This document shows positions 48,057 to 56,894 of a stretch of DNA of 64,000 nt, piece after piece (positions within the stretch are counted from its first letter, which is position 1; the number at the start of each line of letters is the position of its first letter). The DNA comes from Shinella daejeonensis (GTDB lineage: Bacteria; Pseudomonadota; Alphaproteobacteria; Rhizobiales; Rhizobiaceae), in contig NZ_JAHWXY010000006.1 of assembly GCF_024281235.1 (NCBI RefSeq), positions 62,001 to 126,000 of the forward strand, read 5' to 3'. Under the pieces are notes generated by a model. The model was not told the DNA's origin. It made no database searches and worked only from the letters and a program-made list of their open reading frames with translations. A program made the position numbers and the translations under genes.

Positions 48057-49313
48057 CTACCGGCCCACCATGCCATCGGCGGTGTTGCCGATGGAGCTGC
48101 CGAAACGGCGCCACTGGTCGTCATAGCCGCGGCGTGTCGCCGGGTCGAAGACGGCGATCGGCGTCGATACGGCGATGCTTGCCGCGCTGCCGACCGTCTG
48201 GGCCGCGCCGAGCGCCACGACGCCGAGCCGGTCACCGAAGCCGATCTCCGAATCCGTCACGGTCTGCCCGTCGATCAACCGGTTGCCGATCAGCCGCACG
48301 ACCTCCGGGCTTTCCGCGAATTTGCCGTGGTTCAGCCGGTCGCCGGATTTGAGTGCGGTGAGGTCGAGCACGGTTATGCCCTGCGCCTCAAGCAGCGATC
48401 GATAGGGTTCCTGCGACGGGTCGATCTGCCCCAGCCGGTCGACATTGCCGGAAAGACGCTTCGAAAGCGTCAGCGCCCGGTCGTCCCGTGAGACGAAGAT
48501 GGTAAACTTCGGCTTATCCTTGCCGAGCGCGTAAAGCTGCTGGCCGAAGACATCGACATCGAGGTCGGGCGACGCCAGGATGACCTGCTCGATCTTCTTC
48601 GGCACGCGGCCGTCGCGGATCGCCATCTGGCGCAACGTCTCGACAGCGAGCCATGTCCCCATGGAATGGGCCATGATGGTGATTTCCCCGACGTCCGGCG
48701 TGTCGATGGCGGCGCGTAGCAGGCTTTCCAGCGCATCACGCGAATAATTCGTGCTTTCCTTGTCGTAGGAATAATCGAAAATGCTGGCGCGGGAGGGCCA
48801 GGTGAAGATGATCGGCGCCGCATCGGTCTTCGAATCATGGACGATCTGGGTGAAACGGTAGACCGCATCCTCGTAGCGGTTGTTGAAACCATGCACGAAG
48901 ACCAGCACCCGCCCGCTCTTCGGCAGATGGCGGTCGAGCCATCCGCGTGCCGCCGGCACGTCCATCGGCTTGACGCTGACGGTTGTGAAATCCTTGAGCG
49001 GATCGGCCGGCAGCCGCGAGGGCCATTGCACCTGGCCGACCTTGCGGTTCTTTTCGGGCGGGACCGATACGACGATGTCGCTCAGCATCAGGCCGGAACC
49101 GCGCTCGCCGGAGAAAAGTACGCCCGGCTCCTCGGACGGCGCGCGGGTGGTGGCGACGAGCAGATCCACCGGGGATGCGCCTGACGCTACCTTTCCGTTG
49201 GGAACCAGCACGCCCTCCGGCCGACCGGCGCAGGATGCGAGCGAAAAGGCCGCCAGCAGAATCATCGCGCAGAACGCGCGCGACGCACCGGGGATCGTCC
49301 TGTCCCGCTTCAT
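48057..49313 (-). CDS. Lipoprotein alpha/beta hydrolase (DUF900 type)
   Basis: A 418-residue protein with a lipoprotein signal: hydrophobic AMILLAAFSLASC with lipobox LASC and Cys28. The hydrolase core has the oxyanion segment VFVHGFNNRYEDAVYRF and the nucleophile elbow MAHSMGTW (Ser217). DUF900 proteins are predicted serine hydrolases of unknown substrate, presumed envelope-anchored. It lies between the racemase-like gene and the GntR regulator and is not clearly in an operon with either. Confidence 0.87.
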   Translation of the reverse strand: MKRDRTIPGASRAFCAMILLAAFSLASCAGRPEGVLVPNGKVASGASPVDLLVATTRAPSEEPGVLFSGERGSGLMLSDIVVSVPPEKNRKVGQVQWPSRLPADPLKDFTTVSVKPMDVPAARGWLDRHLPKSGRVLVFVHGFNNRYEDAVYRFTQIVHDSKTDAAPIIFTWPSRASIFDYSYDKESTNYSRDALESLLRAAIDTPDVGEITIMAHSMGTWLAVETLRQMAIRDGRVPKKIEQVILASPDLDVDVFGQQLYALGKDKPKFTIFVSRDDRALTLSKRLSGNVDRLGQIDPSQEPYRSLLEAQGITVLDLTALKSGDRLNHGKFAESPEVVRLIGNRLIDGQTVTDSEIGFGDRLGVVALGAAQTVGSAASIAVSTPIAVFDPATRRGYDDQWRRFGSSIGNTADGMVGR

Positions 49314-49450
49314 ACGGCCTTCCCTTCATCGGTGCCGGCCGTCATGGCCGGGACATGCTTCTCCTTAGCCGAGCCGGCGGCGGTTTTGAAGGGGAACACC
49401 CGGCATGTCTTGGCGGGATCGGCCGGAAGAATGCGGACGTTGCGCTTCGG

Positions 49451-50182
49451 TCACGCCCCGACGATGCGTTCCCGCCCGACGCGGATGACATGTTCCATGG
49501 CGCGGCGAGCGCCGTCCTCGTCGCGGCGGCGGATTTCCTCGACGATACGCATATGCGACGCAGCCACCTCGCCGACGCGGATACGGTCGGCATTCGGCGA
49601 ACTCAGCTTGAATACGCCGACCAGCGCCGCCTCGATCAGGCTGCCGACCGTGCGCATGAAGGGGTTTGCCGCCGCATCCATGACGCTCAGGTGAAAACGC
49701 AGATCGGCCAGCGCCAGCGTCTCGGGCGTATGGGCGGGATCACCCATCGCTACGGCGAGATGCATCATCCGGCTGATATCCGCCTCCGAGGCGTTGCGCG
49801 CCGCCAGCGCCGCCGCATGGGGCTCGAAGCCCATGCGGATCTCGATCAGATGCAGCAGGAAGGCGGTATCGACCCCGACGGTGAAATGCCAGGTGAGGAT
49901 GTCGGCGTCGAACAGGTTCCACTGGTGCTTCGGCGTCACCCGCGTGCCGATACGCGCTCGCGGCACCACGAGCCCCTTGGCCGCCAGCGTCTTCATCGCC
50001 TCGCGCAGCACGGTGCGCGAAACCCGGAAGCGGGCCTCGAGTTCCGCATCGCCCGGAAGCGTCACGCCCACCGGAAACTCGCCGGCGACGATGGCCTTTC
50101 CAAGCGCACCGACGACCTGCCAATGGCTGGTGCGCCGGTCTGCCTTGCTCAACACCGCCGCCTGCCCCCTACCCGTCCACAT
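49451..50182 (-). CDS. GntR/FadR-family (FCD) transcriptional regulator
   Basis: A regulator of about 243 residues. The winged helix-turn-helix has GEFPVGVTLPGDAELEARF and VSRTVLREAMKTLAAKGLV; the C-terminal FCD domain has RMGFEPHAAALAARNAS, DLRFHLSVMDAAANPFM and a His-rich metal region ASHMRIVEEIRRRDED. FCD regulators often respond to sugar acids or small carboxylates. The ATG at 50182 has no strong ribosome site; a GTG at 50155 with GGGGG upstream is an alternative. It follows the ABC transporter genes on the same strand, so it probably controls them. Confidence 0.87.
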   Translation of the reverse strand: MWTGRGQAAVLSKADRRTSHWQVVGALGKAIVAGEFPVGVTLPGDAELEARFRVSRTVLREAMKTLAAKGLVVPRARIGTRVTPKHQWNLFDADILTWHFTVGVDTAFLLHLIEIRMGFEPHAAALAARNASEADISRMMHLAVAMGDPAHTPETLALADLRFHLSVMDAAANPFMRTVGSLIEAALVGVFKLSSPNADRIRVGEVAASHMRIVEEIRRRDEDGARRAMEHVIRVGRERIVGA

Positions 50183-50208
50183 CACCGTTCGTCCACACGC
50201 GATCTTGC

Positions 50209-51198
50209 CTATGATGCCGCCGGAACGGTTGCAGCGGCCCGCCGGCGGCGATCCGAAATATGGATCAGCCCTTTCTGAAGCAGAATGAAGGCGAAGAGCA
50301 GCAAGCCGATCAGGATCTTCGTCCACCAGCTCGAAAGCGAACCGTCGAAGGTGATATAGGTCTGGATCAGGCCCTGGATGAGAAGGCCGACGAGCGTTCC
50401 CGCGACAAAGCCGGAACCGCCGGTCAGCAGCGTGCCGCCGATGACCACGGCGGCGATCGCATCCAGCTCCACGCCGACCGTGGCGAGCGAATAGCCCGCC
50501 GAGGTATAGAGCGAGAAGACGATGCCCGCGAGCCCGGCCAGGAAGCCGGACAGCGCATAGATCGCCACGGTCGTGCGCCCCACCGGAACGCCCATCAACT
50601 GCGCCGTCGCAATATCGCCGCCCAGCGCATAGACATTCGCGCCGAAGCGGGTGCGATGGGCGATCAGCATGCCGGCCGCGAAGACGGCGAGCATCAATCC
50701 GCCGATCAGCGTGATGCGCCCGCCGCCGGGCAGCTTGTAGTAGAGGCCCTTGAGCGTCGCATAGAAGGGATGCCTGATCGGGATCGAATCGATCGACAGC
50801 ACGAAGGCCATGCCTCGCGCCAGGAACATGCCGGCAAGCGTCACGATGAAAGGCGGCATTTGCAGATGGTGGATGATCGCCCCCATCAGCGCACCGAAGG
50901 CGGTGGTGATGACGAGGGCGAGCCCGAAGGCGGCAAGGGGATGGATCGCCGTCGATTGCAGCAGAACGGCAAGGAAGACGCCGGTGAAGGCGATGACGGC
51001 GCCGACCGAAAGATCGATGCCGCCCGACAGGATGACGAAGGTCATGCCGACCGCCGCGATCCCCAGGAAGGCGTTGTCGGTCAGGAGGTTGCCGATCACC
51101 CGCGTCGACAGCATGTTGGGATATTGCAGGTAGCAGACGAGATAGGCGAGCAGGAAGATCGCAACCGTCGCGGCGAGGGGAAAATAGCGCGGGTTCAT
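50209..51198 (-). CDS. yjfF: Sugar ABC transporter permease YjfF-like
   Basis: A 329-residue BPD_transp_2-type permease with about ten helices, starting MNPRYFPLAATVAIFLLAYL. The motifs GMTFVILSGGIDLSVGAVIA and AVVIGGTLLTGGSGFVAGTL are the family signature. E. coli YjfF pairs with YtfT to import galactofuranose. Its ATG overlaps the ytfT-like stop by four bases. It is the last transporter gene, followed by the GntR regulator. Confidence 0.9.
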   Translation of the reverse strand: MNPRYFPLAATVAIFLLAYLVCYLQYPNMLSTRVIGNLLTDNAFLGIAAVGMTFVILSGGIDLSVGAVIAFTGVFLAVLLQSTAIHPLAAFGLALVITTAFGALMGAIIHHLQMPPFIVTLAGMFLARGMAFVLSIDSIPIRHPFYATLKGLYYKLPGGGRITLIGGLMLAVFAAGMLIAHRTRFGANVYALGGDIATAQLMGVPVGRTTVAIYALSGFLAGLAGIVFSLYTSAGYSLATVGVELDAIAAVVIGGTLLTGGSGFVAGTLVGLLIQGLIQTYITFDGSLSSWWTKILIGLLLFAFILLQKGLIHISDRRRRAAATVPAAS

Positions 51199-52250
51199 TT
51201 CGCCTCCTGTCCGGTTCCGGCCCGGTCGGCGCGATCCTGTCCGGCGCCGTCCGCCGCTCCGCGCGAGCGCGACAGCCATGCGAAAACGGTCCGGGCGCGC
51301 GGCGACTGGATGACAAGGATCAGCACGATGATCGCCGCCTTGATGATGAGATTGAACTCGGGCGGAAAGCCGGACAACAGGATGCCGGTATTGATCGCCT
51401 GGATGATCATCGCGCCGATGAGCGAGGCGGCGATGCTGAAGCGCCCGCCGAGCAACGAGGTGCCGCCGATCACGACCGCGAGAATGGCGTCGAGTTCCAG
51501 CCAGAGACCGGCATTGTTTGCGTCGGCTCCCCGGATATCGGCGGCCGCGATGATGCCGGCGACCGCCGCGCAAAGGCCCGAAAGCATATAGGCGGCGATC
51601 AGCAATACGCCCGTGGAAACGCCGGATAGTGTAGAGGCGCGCCGGTTGATACCGAGCGCCTCGATCAGCATGCCCAGAGCGGTACGCCGCACGAGGAGAG
51701 CGACGACGATCCCGAAGGCCAGCCAGATCACCACCGGCATGGGCAGGCCGAAGAGCGATCCGCTGCCGATGAAGATCAGCCCCGGATCGTTGAAGGTGAG
51801 GATCGCGCCCTCGGTGATGAGCTGGGCGATGCCGCGTCCGGCCACCATCAGCACCAGTGTCGCGATGATCGGCTGGATATCGAGCACGGCCACCAGGACG
51901 CCGTTCCACAGGCCGCAGAGAACGCCCGCGCCGAGCGTGACGAGAAGCGTCACGGCCAGCGAATGCCCGGAGGTGATGCAGGCGGCCGCCACCGCGCCGC
52001 AGATCGCCATGACCGCGCCGACCGAAAGATCGATGCCCTTGGTGGCGATGACCACCGTCATGCCGATCGCCAGCAGCGCCACCGGCGCACCGCGGTTGAG
52101 GATATCGACGAGACTGCCGTAAAGCCGGCCGTTCTGGATCTCCAGCCGGAAGAAGTCCGGAAAGGCGAAGGAAATCATCAGCAGGATGACCGCAAGCGCG
52201 GCCACCTGCGGCAGCAGGCGAAGCACATGAAGGCTGAGAAAGCGGCTCAT
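51195..52250 (-). CDS. ytfT: Sugar ABC transporter permease YtfT-like
   Basis: A 351-residue permease, MSRFLSLHVLRLLPQVAALA at the start, with GMTVVIATKGIDLSVGAVMA and AVVIGGTSLLGGRFSIAASL as signatures. A charged C-terminal tail follows the last helix. It would form the channel with the YjfF-like protein. The ATG overlaps the ATPase stop by four bases, and the stop overlaps the next start, so the transporter genes are strictly coupled. Confidence 0.9.
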   Translation of the reverse strand: MSRFLSLHVLRLLPQVAALAVILLMISFAFPDFFRLEIQNGRLYGSLVDILNRGAPVALLAIGMTVVIATKGIDLSVGAVMAICGAVAAACITSGHSLAVTLLVTLGAGVLCGLWNGVLVAVLDIQPIIATLVLMVAGRGIAQLITEGAILTFNDPGLIFIGSGSLFGLPMPVVIWLAFGIVVALLVRRTALGMLIEALGINRRASTLSGVSTGVLLIAAYMLSGLCAAVAGIIAAADIRGADANNAGLWLELDAILAVVIGGTSLLGGRFSIAASLIGAMIIQAINTGILLSGFPPEFNLIIKAAIIVLILVIQSPRARTVFAWLSRSRGAADGAGQDRADRAGTGQEAK

Positions 52251-53794
52251 GCCTGCGCCCTCTCCGTGGCGGCGATGGCCTCGACGATGGCCGCCGTCGT
52301 CACCCGTTCGCCGCTCAGTTCGGCCACATGGGCACGGTCCCGCAACACGATGACCCGGCTCGAATAGGCCACGAGTTCCTCCAGTTCGGAGGAGATGACG
52401 ATAAGGGACATGCCGTTCTCGCAAAGGGATTCGATGAGACGGATGATTTCCGCATGCGCCCCCACATCGATGCCGCGCGTCGGCTCGTCGAGGATCAGAA
52501 AATCCGGATTGGTGGCAAGCCAGCGGGCGAGGATGACTTTCTGCTGGTTGCCGCCGGAAAGAAGCCGGATCGGCTTTTCCCGGTCGGTGGTGCGGATGTC
52601 GAGCGCCTTGATGTAGTGATCGGCGAGCCGGTCCTGTTCCGCGCGGCCGAGCGGGCGCGCCCAGCCGCGCCGGGCCTGGAGCGCAAGGGCGATATTCTCG
52701 CGCACCGACAGGTCGCCGACGATGCCGTCGACCTTCCGGTCCTCCGGGCAGAAACCGAATTTCTCGCGGATCGCCGCGCGCGGCGAGGACAGATCGAGCC
52801 GCCGGCCGCCGGCCTCCGCCGTGCCGCTGTCGGCGCGCTCCGCCCCGAACAGGATCTCCGCCGTTTCCGTGCGGCCCGAGCCCAGCAGGCCGGCGACGCC
52901 GACCACCTCGCCGGCCCTGACGTCGAGGTCGAAGGGCCGGATGCGGCCGCTGCGGCCATAATTGCGGAAGCGGAAGCGCACCTCGCCGGCCCCCGCGGCG
53001 GCACGGCCGTGGGCATCATCCGCCGCATCCGCGAGTTCGCGGCCGAGCATCATCGCGATAAGGTCGCGGCGTGACAGTCCGGCGGCCTCCTGCGTGCCGA
53101 CGAGGCGGCCGTTGCGCAGCACGGTGATACGGTCGGCAATCTCGTAGACCTGCTCGAGAAAATGCGTGATGAAGACGATGCCGAGACCCCGATCGCGCAG
53201 ACGGCGCACGATGCGGAACAGCATCGCCACCTCATGCGCATCGAGACTGGCGGTCGGCTCGTCGAGGATCAGCACCTTGCCGGAAAGATCGACCGCGCGC
53301 GCGATGGCCACCACCTGCTGCACGGCGACGGAATACCCTGAAAGCCCGGCTGCGACATCGATGTCCAGGTCGTATTGCGCCAGCAGCACCCGGGCGCGGC
53401 GATTCATCTCCCGCGTGTCGACGAGGCCGAAGCGACGCGGTTGCCGGCCGAGAAAGAGGTTTTCCGCGACGGTGAGGTTCGGCAGGAGGTTCACCTCCTG
53501 ATAGACCGTTCCGATGCCCAGGTTCTGCGCCTCCAGCGTATCGCGGGGATCGACCTCCACGCCGTCAAGGACGATGCGGCCGGCATTGCGCCGATAGGCG
53601 CCCGTCAGGCATTTCACGAGCGTGGATTTTCCCGCGCCGTTCTCTCCGAGCAGGGCGTGCACCTCGCCTCGCCGCAAGGAGAAATCGACCTGATCGAGCG
53701 CCTTGGCGCCGGGAAAGCTCTTGTCGATCCCCGTCGCCGCAAGAACAAGAGGATTGTCCGACTGCATGATCGCGACCTGTCTGTCGTTAGCCAT
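52247..53794 (-). CDS. ytfR: Sugar ABC transporter ATP-binding protein YtfR-like (two ABC domains)
   Basis: A tandem ABC ATPase of about 515 residues. The first domain has Walker A GENGAGKST and Walker B KVLILDEPTASLD; the second has the degenerate GLLGSGRTE, an intact LSGGNQQKVILARW signature and FLILDEPTRGIDVGAHAEII. The sequence is close to E. coli YtfR, including GIGTVYQEVNLLPNLTVAEN. Starts at 53794 (MANDRQ) and 53767 (MQSDNP) are both possible. It is energised in the cytosol for the two permeases. Confidence 0.92.
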   Translation of the reverse strand: MANDRQVAIMQSDNPLVLAATGIDKSFPGAKALDQVDFSLRRGEVHALLGENGAGKSTLVKCLTGAYRRNAGRIVLDGVEVDPRDTLEAQNLGIGTVYQEVNLLPNLTVAENLFLGRQPRRFGLVDTREMNRRARVLLAQYDLDIDVAAGLSGYSVAVQQVVAIARAVDLSGKVLILDEPTASLDAHEVAMLFRIVRRLRDRGLGIVFITHFLEQVYEIADRITVLRNGRLVGTQEAAGLSRRDLIAMMLGRELADAADDAHGRAAAGAGEVRFRFRNYGRSGRIRPFDLDVRAGEVVGVAGLLGSGRTETAEILFGAERADSGTAEAGGRRLDLSSPRAAIREKFGFCPEDRKVDGIVGDLSVRENIALALQARRGWARPLGRAEQDRLADHYIKALDIRTTDREKPIRLLSGGNQQKVILARWLATNPDFLILDEPTRGIDVGAHAEIIRLIESLCENGMSLIVISSELEELVAYSSRVIVLRDRAHVAELSGERVTTAAIVEAIAATERAQA

Positions 53795-53901
53795 TCGTCC
53801 CGAAGAAACAGGCGGGGACGAAACGGAAGCCACAACGCCCCTCGCAAGGCGATGCGGCCGGGACGGCCGCCGCGCACCGGGCACGCGGCGGCCTCTCAGG
53901 A

Positions 53902-54864
53902 TCAGTAGCCGAGGCCCTTCTTCTCTTCGTAGACCTTCATCGGATCGTCGGCCTGCGTATAGAGTTTGGATTCGGTCTGGATCCACTTCGGGGGAGCCGT
54001 TCCGTCCTTGCGATAGGCATCGAGGGCGTCGAAGGCGGGGCCTGCCATATTCGGCGTCAGTTCGACCGTGGCATTGGCTTCGCCTGCGGCCATGGCTTCG
54101 AAGATGTCCGGCACCGCATCGATGGAGACGACGAGAATGTCCGTGCCCGGCTTCAGGCCCGCTTCCTTGATCGCCTGAATGGCGCCGACGGCCATGTCGT
54201 CGTTATGGGCGTAAAGCGCACAGATGTTCTTTCCGCCGTCTTCCGCCTTGAGGAAGCTCTCCATGACCTCCTTGCCCTTGGTGCGGGTGAAGTCGCCGGT
54301 CTGGCTGCGGATGATCTTCAGGTTGTCATGGCTTTCCAGCGCCTGCTCGAAACCCTTCTTGCGGTCGATGGCCGGCGAGGAGCCGGTGGTGCCCTGAAGT
54401 TCGACGACATTGCACGGCTTGCCTGCCACCGTATCGGCCAGCCACTGGCCGGCGACGTTGCCCTCATGAACGAGGTCGGAGGTGATGGCCGTCAGATAGA
54501 GATCGTCAGCGGCATCGACGGTACGGTCAAGCAGGACGACGGGAATTTCCGCCTCTTTCGCTTCCTGCAACACCTCGTCCCAGCCGGTCGCGACAACCGG
54601 CGCCAGCAGGATGGCATCCACCCCTTGAGCGATGAAGGACCGCAGGGCCTTGATCTGATTTTCCTGTTTCTGCTGGGCGTCGGCGAACTTCAGGTCGATG
54701 CCGCGCTCTTCGGCCTGCTGCTTGGTCAGCGTCGTCTCGGCGGCGCGCCAGCCGGACTCGGATCCGATCTGCGAGAAGCCGACCGTCATTTCCGCAGCCG
54801 CAGCAGCGCTGAAAAACGAGACGGCAAGAACTGTGGCACCGGCAAGTGCGGCTTTGATTGTCAT
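53902..54864 (-). CDS. ytfQ: Sugar-binding protein YtfQ-like (galactofuranose type)
   Basis: A 320-residue periplasmic protein with a signal peptide (AALAGATVLAVSFFSAAAAA). The mature part MTVGFSQIGSESGWRAAETT, PCNVVELQGTTGSSPAIDRK and ICALYAHNDDMAVGAIQAIK resembles E. coli YtfQ closely. That protein binds galactofuranose; the ligand here is inferred. GGGAGG precedes the ATG, and the AT-rich promoter lies upstream. It is the first gene of ytfQ-R-T-yjfF. Confidence 0.92.
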   Translation of the reverse strand: MTIKAALAGATVLAVSFFSAAAAAEMTVGFSQIGSESGWRAAETTLTKQQAEERGIDLKFADAQQKQENQIKALRSFIAQGVDAILLAPVVATGWDEVLQEAKEAEIPVVLLDRTVDAADDLYLTAITSDLVHEGNVAGQWLADTVAGKPCNVVELQGTTGSSPAIDRKKGFEQALESHDNLKIIRSQTGDFTRTKGKEVMESFLKAEDGGKNICALYAHNDDMAVGAIQAIKEAGLKPGTDILVVSIDAVPDIFEAMAAGEANATVELTPNMAGPAFDALDAYRKDGTAPPKWIQTESKLYTQADDPMKVYEEKKGLGY

Positions 54865-55199
54865 GATGTCCTCCCAAAGAAAGCTGCCGCTCGGCAGCAG
54901 GAGAAAAACATCATATTATATTACTATTGTAAACCGTAAATTTTAGCCGTCTCTTTCCTCGCGGACCAAAGCTCCGGGCCCGGCCGGAACCGTCAAGGGA
55001 ACGCCGATCCGGCCGCGCCGCGCCGCCGGCACATAAACCCGATGAACACTTGCAATAAGGGGATTTCATTGTCTATTAGCGAAAACGCTCGACCGGCAGC
55101 CCGGACAATCCGTTTTTCCGGGAGGGAAAACCGGGCAGATATTCCACAGCGTGACGCTCCGGCACCGGCAAGCTATGGCGAGAGATTGACAGACCGAGT
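54865..55199. promoter_or_regulatory. Divergent region between ytfQ and the GT14 gene
   Basis: No gene is seen. Positions 54911-54945 are strikingly AT-rich (ATATTATATTACTATTGTAA) and probably hold the ytfQ promoter and GntR operator. The rest is GC-rich with no clear element. Confidence 0.45.
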
Positions 55200-56894
55200 A
55201 TGCGAGTCCTTTTTCTGATCCTTGCCCACCATGAGCCGCAGCAACTCGCCGAACTTGCGCAAACTCTGGTATCGGCGGGCAGTAACGCGGAGGCGCTGAT
55301 CCATTTCGACGGCAACGCCCGGCGCGAGGATTTTGAGCTTCTGGAAAAAGCCACCGCCCATTCCGACCGCATCCGGCTCGTGCGGGAGCGCATCGCTTGC
55401 AAATGGGGCGACTACAGCCTCGTGCAAGCCGTCATAAACGGCCTTTGCGATGCGCGCGCATCGTCCCGGGAGTACGATTATGTCGTTCTCCTGAGCGGTT
55501 CCTGCCTGCCATGCCGCCCGATCCGGCAACTGGAGCGCTATCTTCACGAACACAACGGCACGGAATTCATCGAGGCGTGCGATGAAACCTGGATAACCGG
55601 CGGCCTGCGCCGCGAGCGCCACGAGTTCTACTACCCGGTGCCGGCCTCTCCGACCAAAAGCAGGATCGAGAATTCCATCGTCGCCCTGCAACGCCGCCTG
55701 AAAATCAAGCGGAAGGCGCCAGCGGGCCTCGACGTCAAATTCGGCTCCCAATGGTGGGGCCTGACCTGGCAAACATGCCTGAAGCTTCTGGATTTCATGG
55801 CGGAAAATCCGTCAGTCGAAGCCTTCTTCCGCAAGACCTACATACCGGATGAAATGGTCTTCCCGACGATCGTCAACCATCTGGCCGCCCCAAGGGTCGG
55901 CGGTTTCGGGCTGACGTTCTTCCAGTTCACCAATTTCGGCAAACCCGTCACCTTTTACGACGACCACCGGAATTATCCCTTCACGCTCGACAGGTTCTTC
56001 TTTCGCAAGGCCTCCAGCGAAGCGGTGAACCTGCGCCGGACGGCGCTTGCGATAGCGCGCGCGGCAGATGGCGGCGAGGATCTCTCCGGCATCGGACGGC
56101 CGAACACCGATTACCGGATCAGGATCGACGCCCAGATCAACCACCCCGTGCCGGGGCAGATCTTCTACCGCGATCAGTTCTGCGACGTGAACGCCGCGAT
56201 GGTGCGGCGGCTGGCAAGACCCTATGTGATCGTTTGCGGGCCGCCATCGCAGGTCGACACCGTCCTGTCCGCGCTCGATCCCCGAATTTTCGAGACGTTC
56301 GGGCGGCTGTACAAAGCGGGCGATATCGATTTCGGCAAGGGACGGAGCACATTCGGCGGTCTCCGGCGGAACGGCGTCCACATACGCGACATGCATCCCT
56401 TTCTCTTTCTGGTCAGGATTCTTCAGAGAACCGACAAGATCCCCGTATTGTCATGGGCGCCCGGAGATTGCCGCCGGATGCTGGAGGGCGCAATCGACGA
56501 TCCGAATGCCCTGGTCATCTCCCTGCCGCCGATCGGGCGCAGCGCGAAGGAAAGCGCGGACCGGTGGCGACAATCCATATCCGCTCCCTGCCGGCAAGGG
56601 GATGGGAAGCCGTCATCGGATCCGAACGTCACGCAACCGCAGCCCCCCGTCCCCATCCATGCCGCATTGTTGTCAGGCATCGGCGGCCATTACGACGCCC
56701 GCGTGCTGGCATGCCCCCGGCCCCGTGACGCGACACCGGCCGAGATGCAGGCGTGCGCCGACATATACCGCCAGAGCTTCACGAGGCTGAAGCATCGGTC
56801 GTCGGCCTGGCTTACCCATATCCATGAAACGCTGGCGTCGCTGACAGCAGGGGAGACCGGCGACCGACCGGAAAAACATGGAGGAAATCCATGA
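55200..56894 (+). CDS. GT14-type (core-2/I-branching-like) glycosyltransferase with C-terminal extra domain
   Basis: A 564-residue protein. The first about 270 residues match bacterial core-2/I-branching beta-1,6-N-acetylglucosaminyltransferases: MRVLFLILAHHEPQQLAELA, DYVVLLSGSCLPCRPI, FGSQWWGLTWQTC and TYIPDEMVFPTIVNHL. The rest (about 300-500) is a separate domain, with RPYVIVCGPPSQVDTVLSAL resembling the nucleotide-binding start of a transferase, of unknown role. It would add branches to a cell-surface glycan, in the cytosol or at the inner membrane. The stop overlaps the next ATG by four bases. Confidence 0.78.
   Translation: MRVLFLILAHHEPQQLAELAQTLVSAGSNAEALIHFDGNARREDFELLEKATAHSDRIRLVRERIACKWGDYSLVQAVINGLCDARASSREYDYVVLLSGSCLPCRPIRQLERYLHEHNGTEFIEACDETWITGGLRRERHEFYYPVPASPTKSRIENSIVALQRRLKIKRKAPAGLDVKFGSQWWGLTWQTCLKLLDFMAENPSVEAFFRKTYIPDEMVFPTIVNHLAAPRVGGFGLTFFQFTNFGKPVTFYDDHRNYPFTLDRFFFRKASSEAVNLRRTALAIARAADGGEDLSGIGRPNTDYRIRIDAQINHPVPGQIFYRDQFCDVNAAMVRRLARPYVIVCGPPSQVDTVLSALDPRIFETFGRLYKAGDIDFGKGRSTFGGLRRNGVHIRDMHPFLFLVRILQRTDKIPVLSWAPGDCRRMLEGAIDDPNALVISLPPIGRSAKESADRWRQSISAPCRQGDGKPSSDPNVTQPQPPVPIHAALLSGIGGHYDARVLACPRPRDATPAEMQACADIYRQSFTRLKHRSSAWLTHIHETLASLTAGETGDRPEKHGGNP

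Noticed and set aside
51195-51909. N-terminal extension of the YjfF-like permease
   Set aside because: The upstream codons are a shadow of the ytfT-like gene; the ATG at 51198 overlaps the ytfT stop and starts the conserved sequence.
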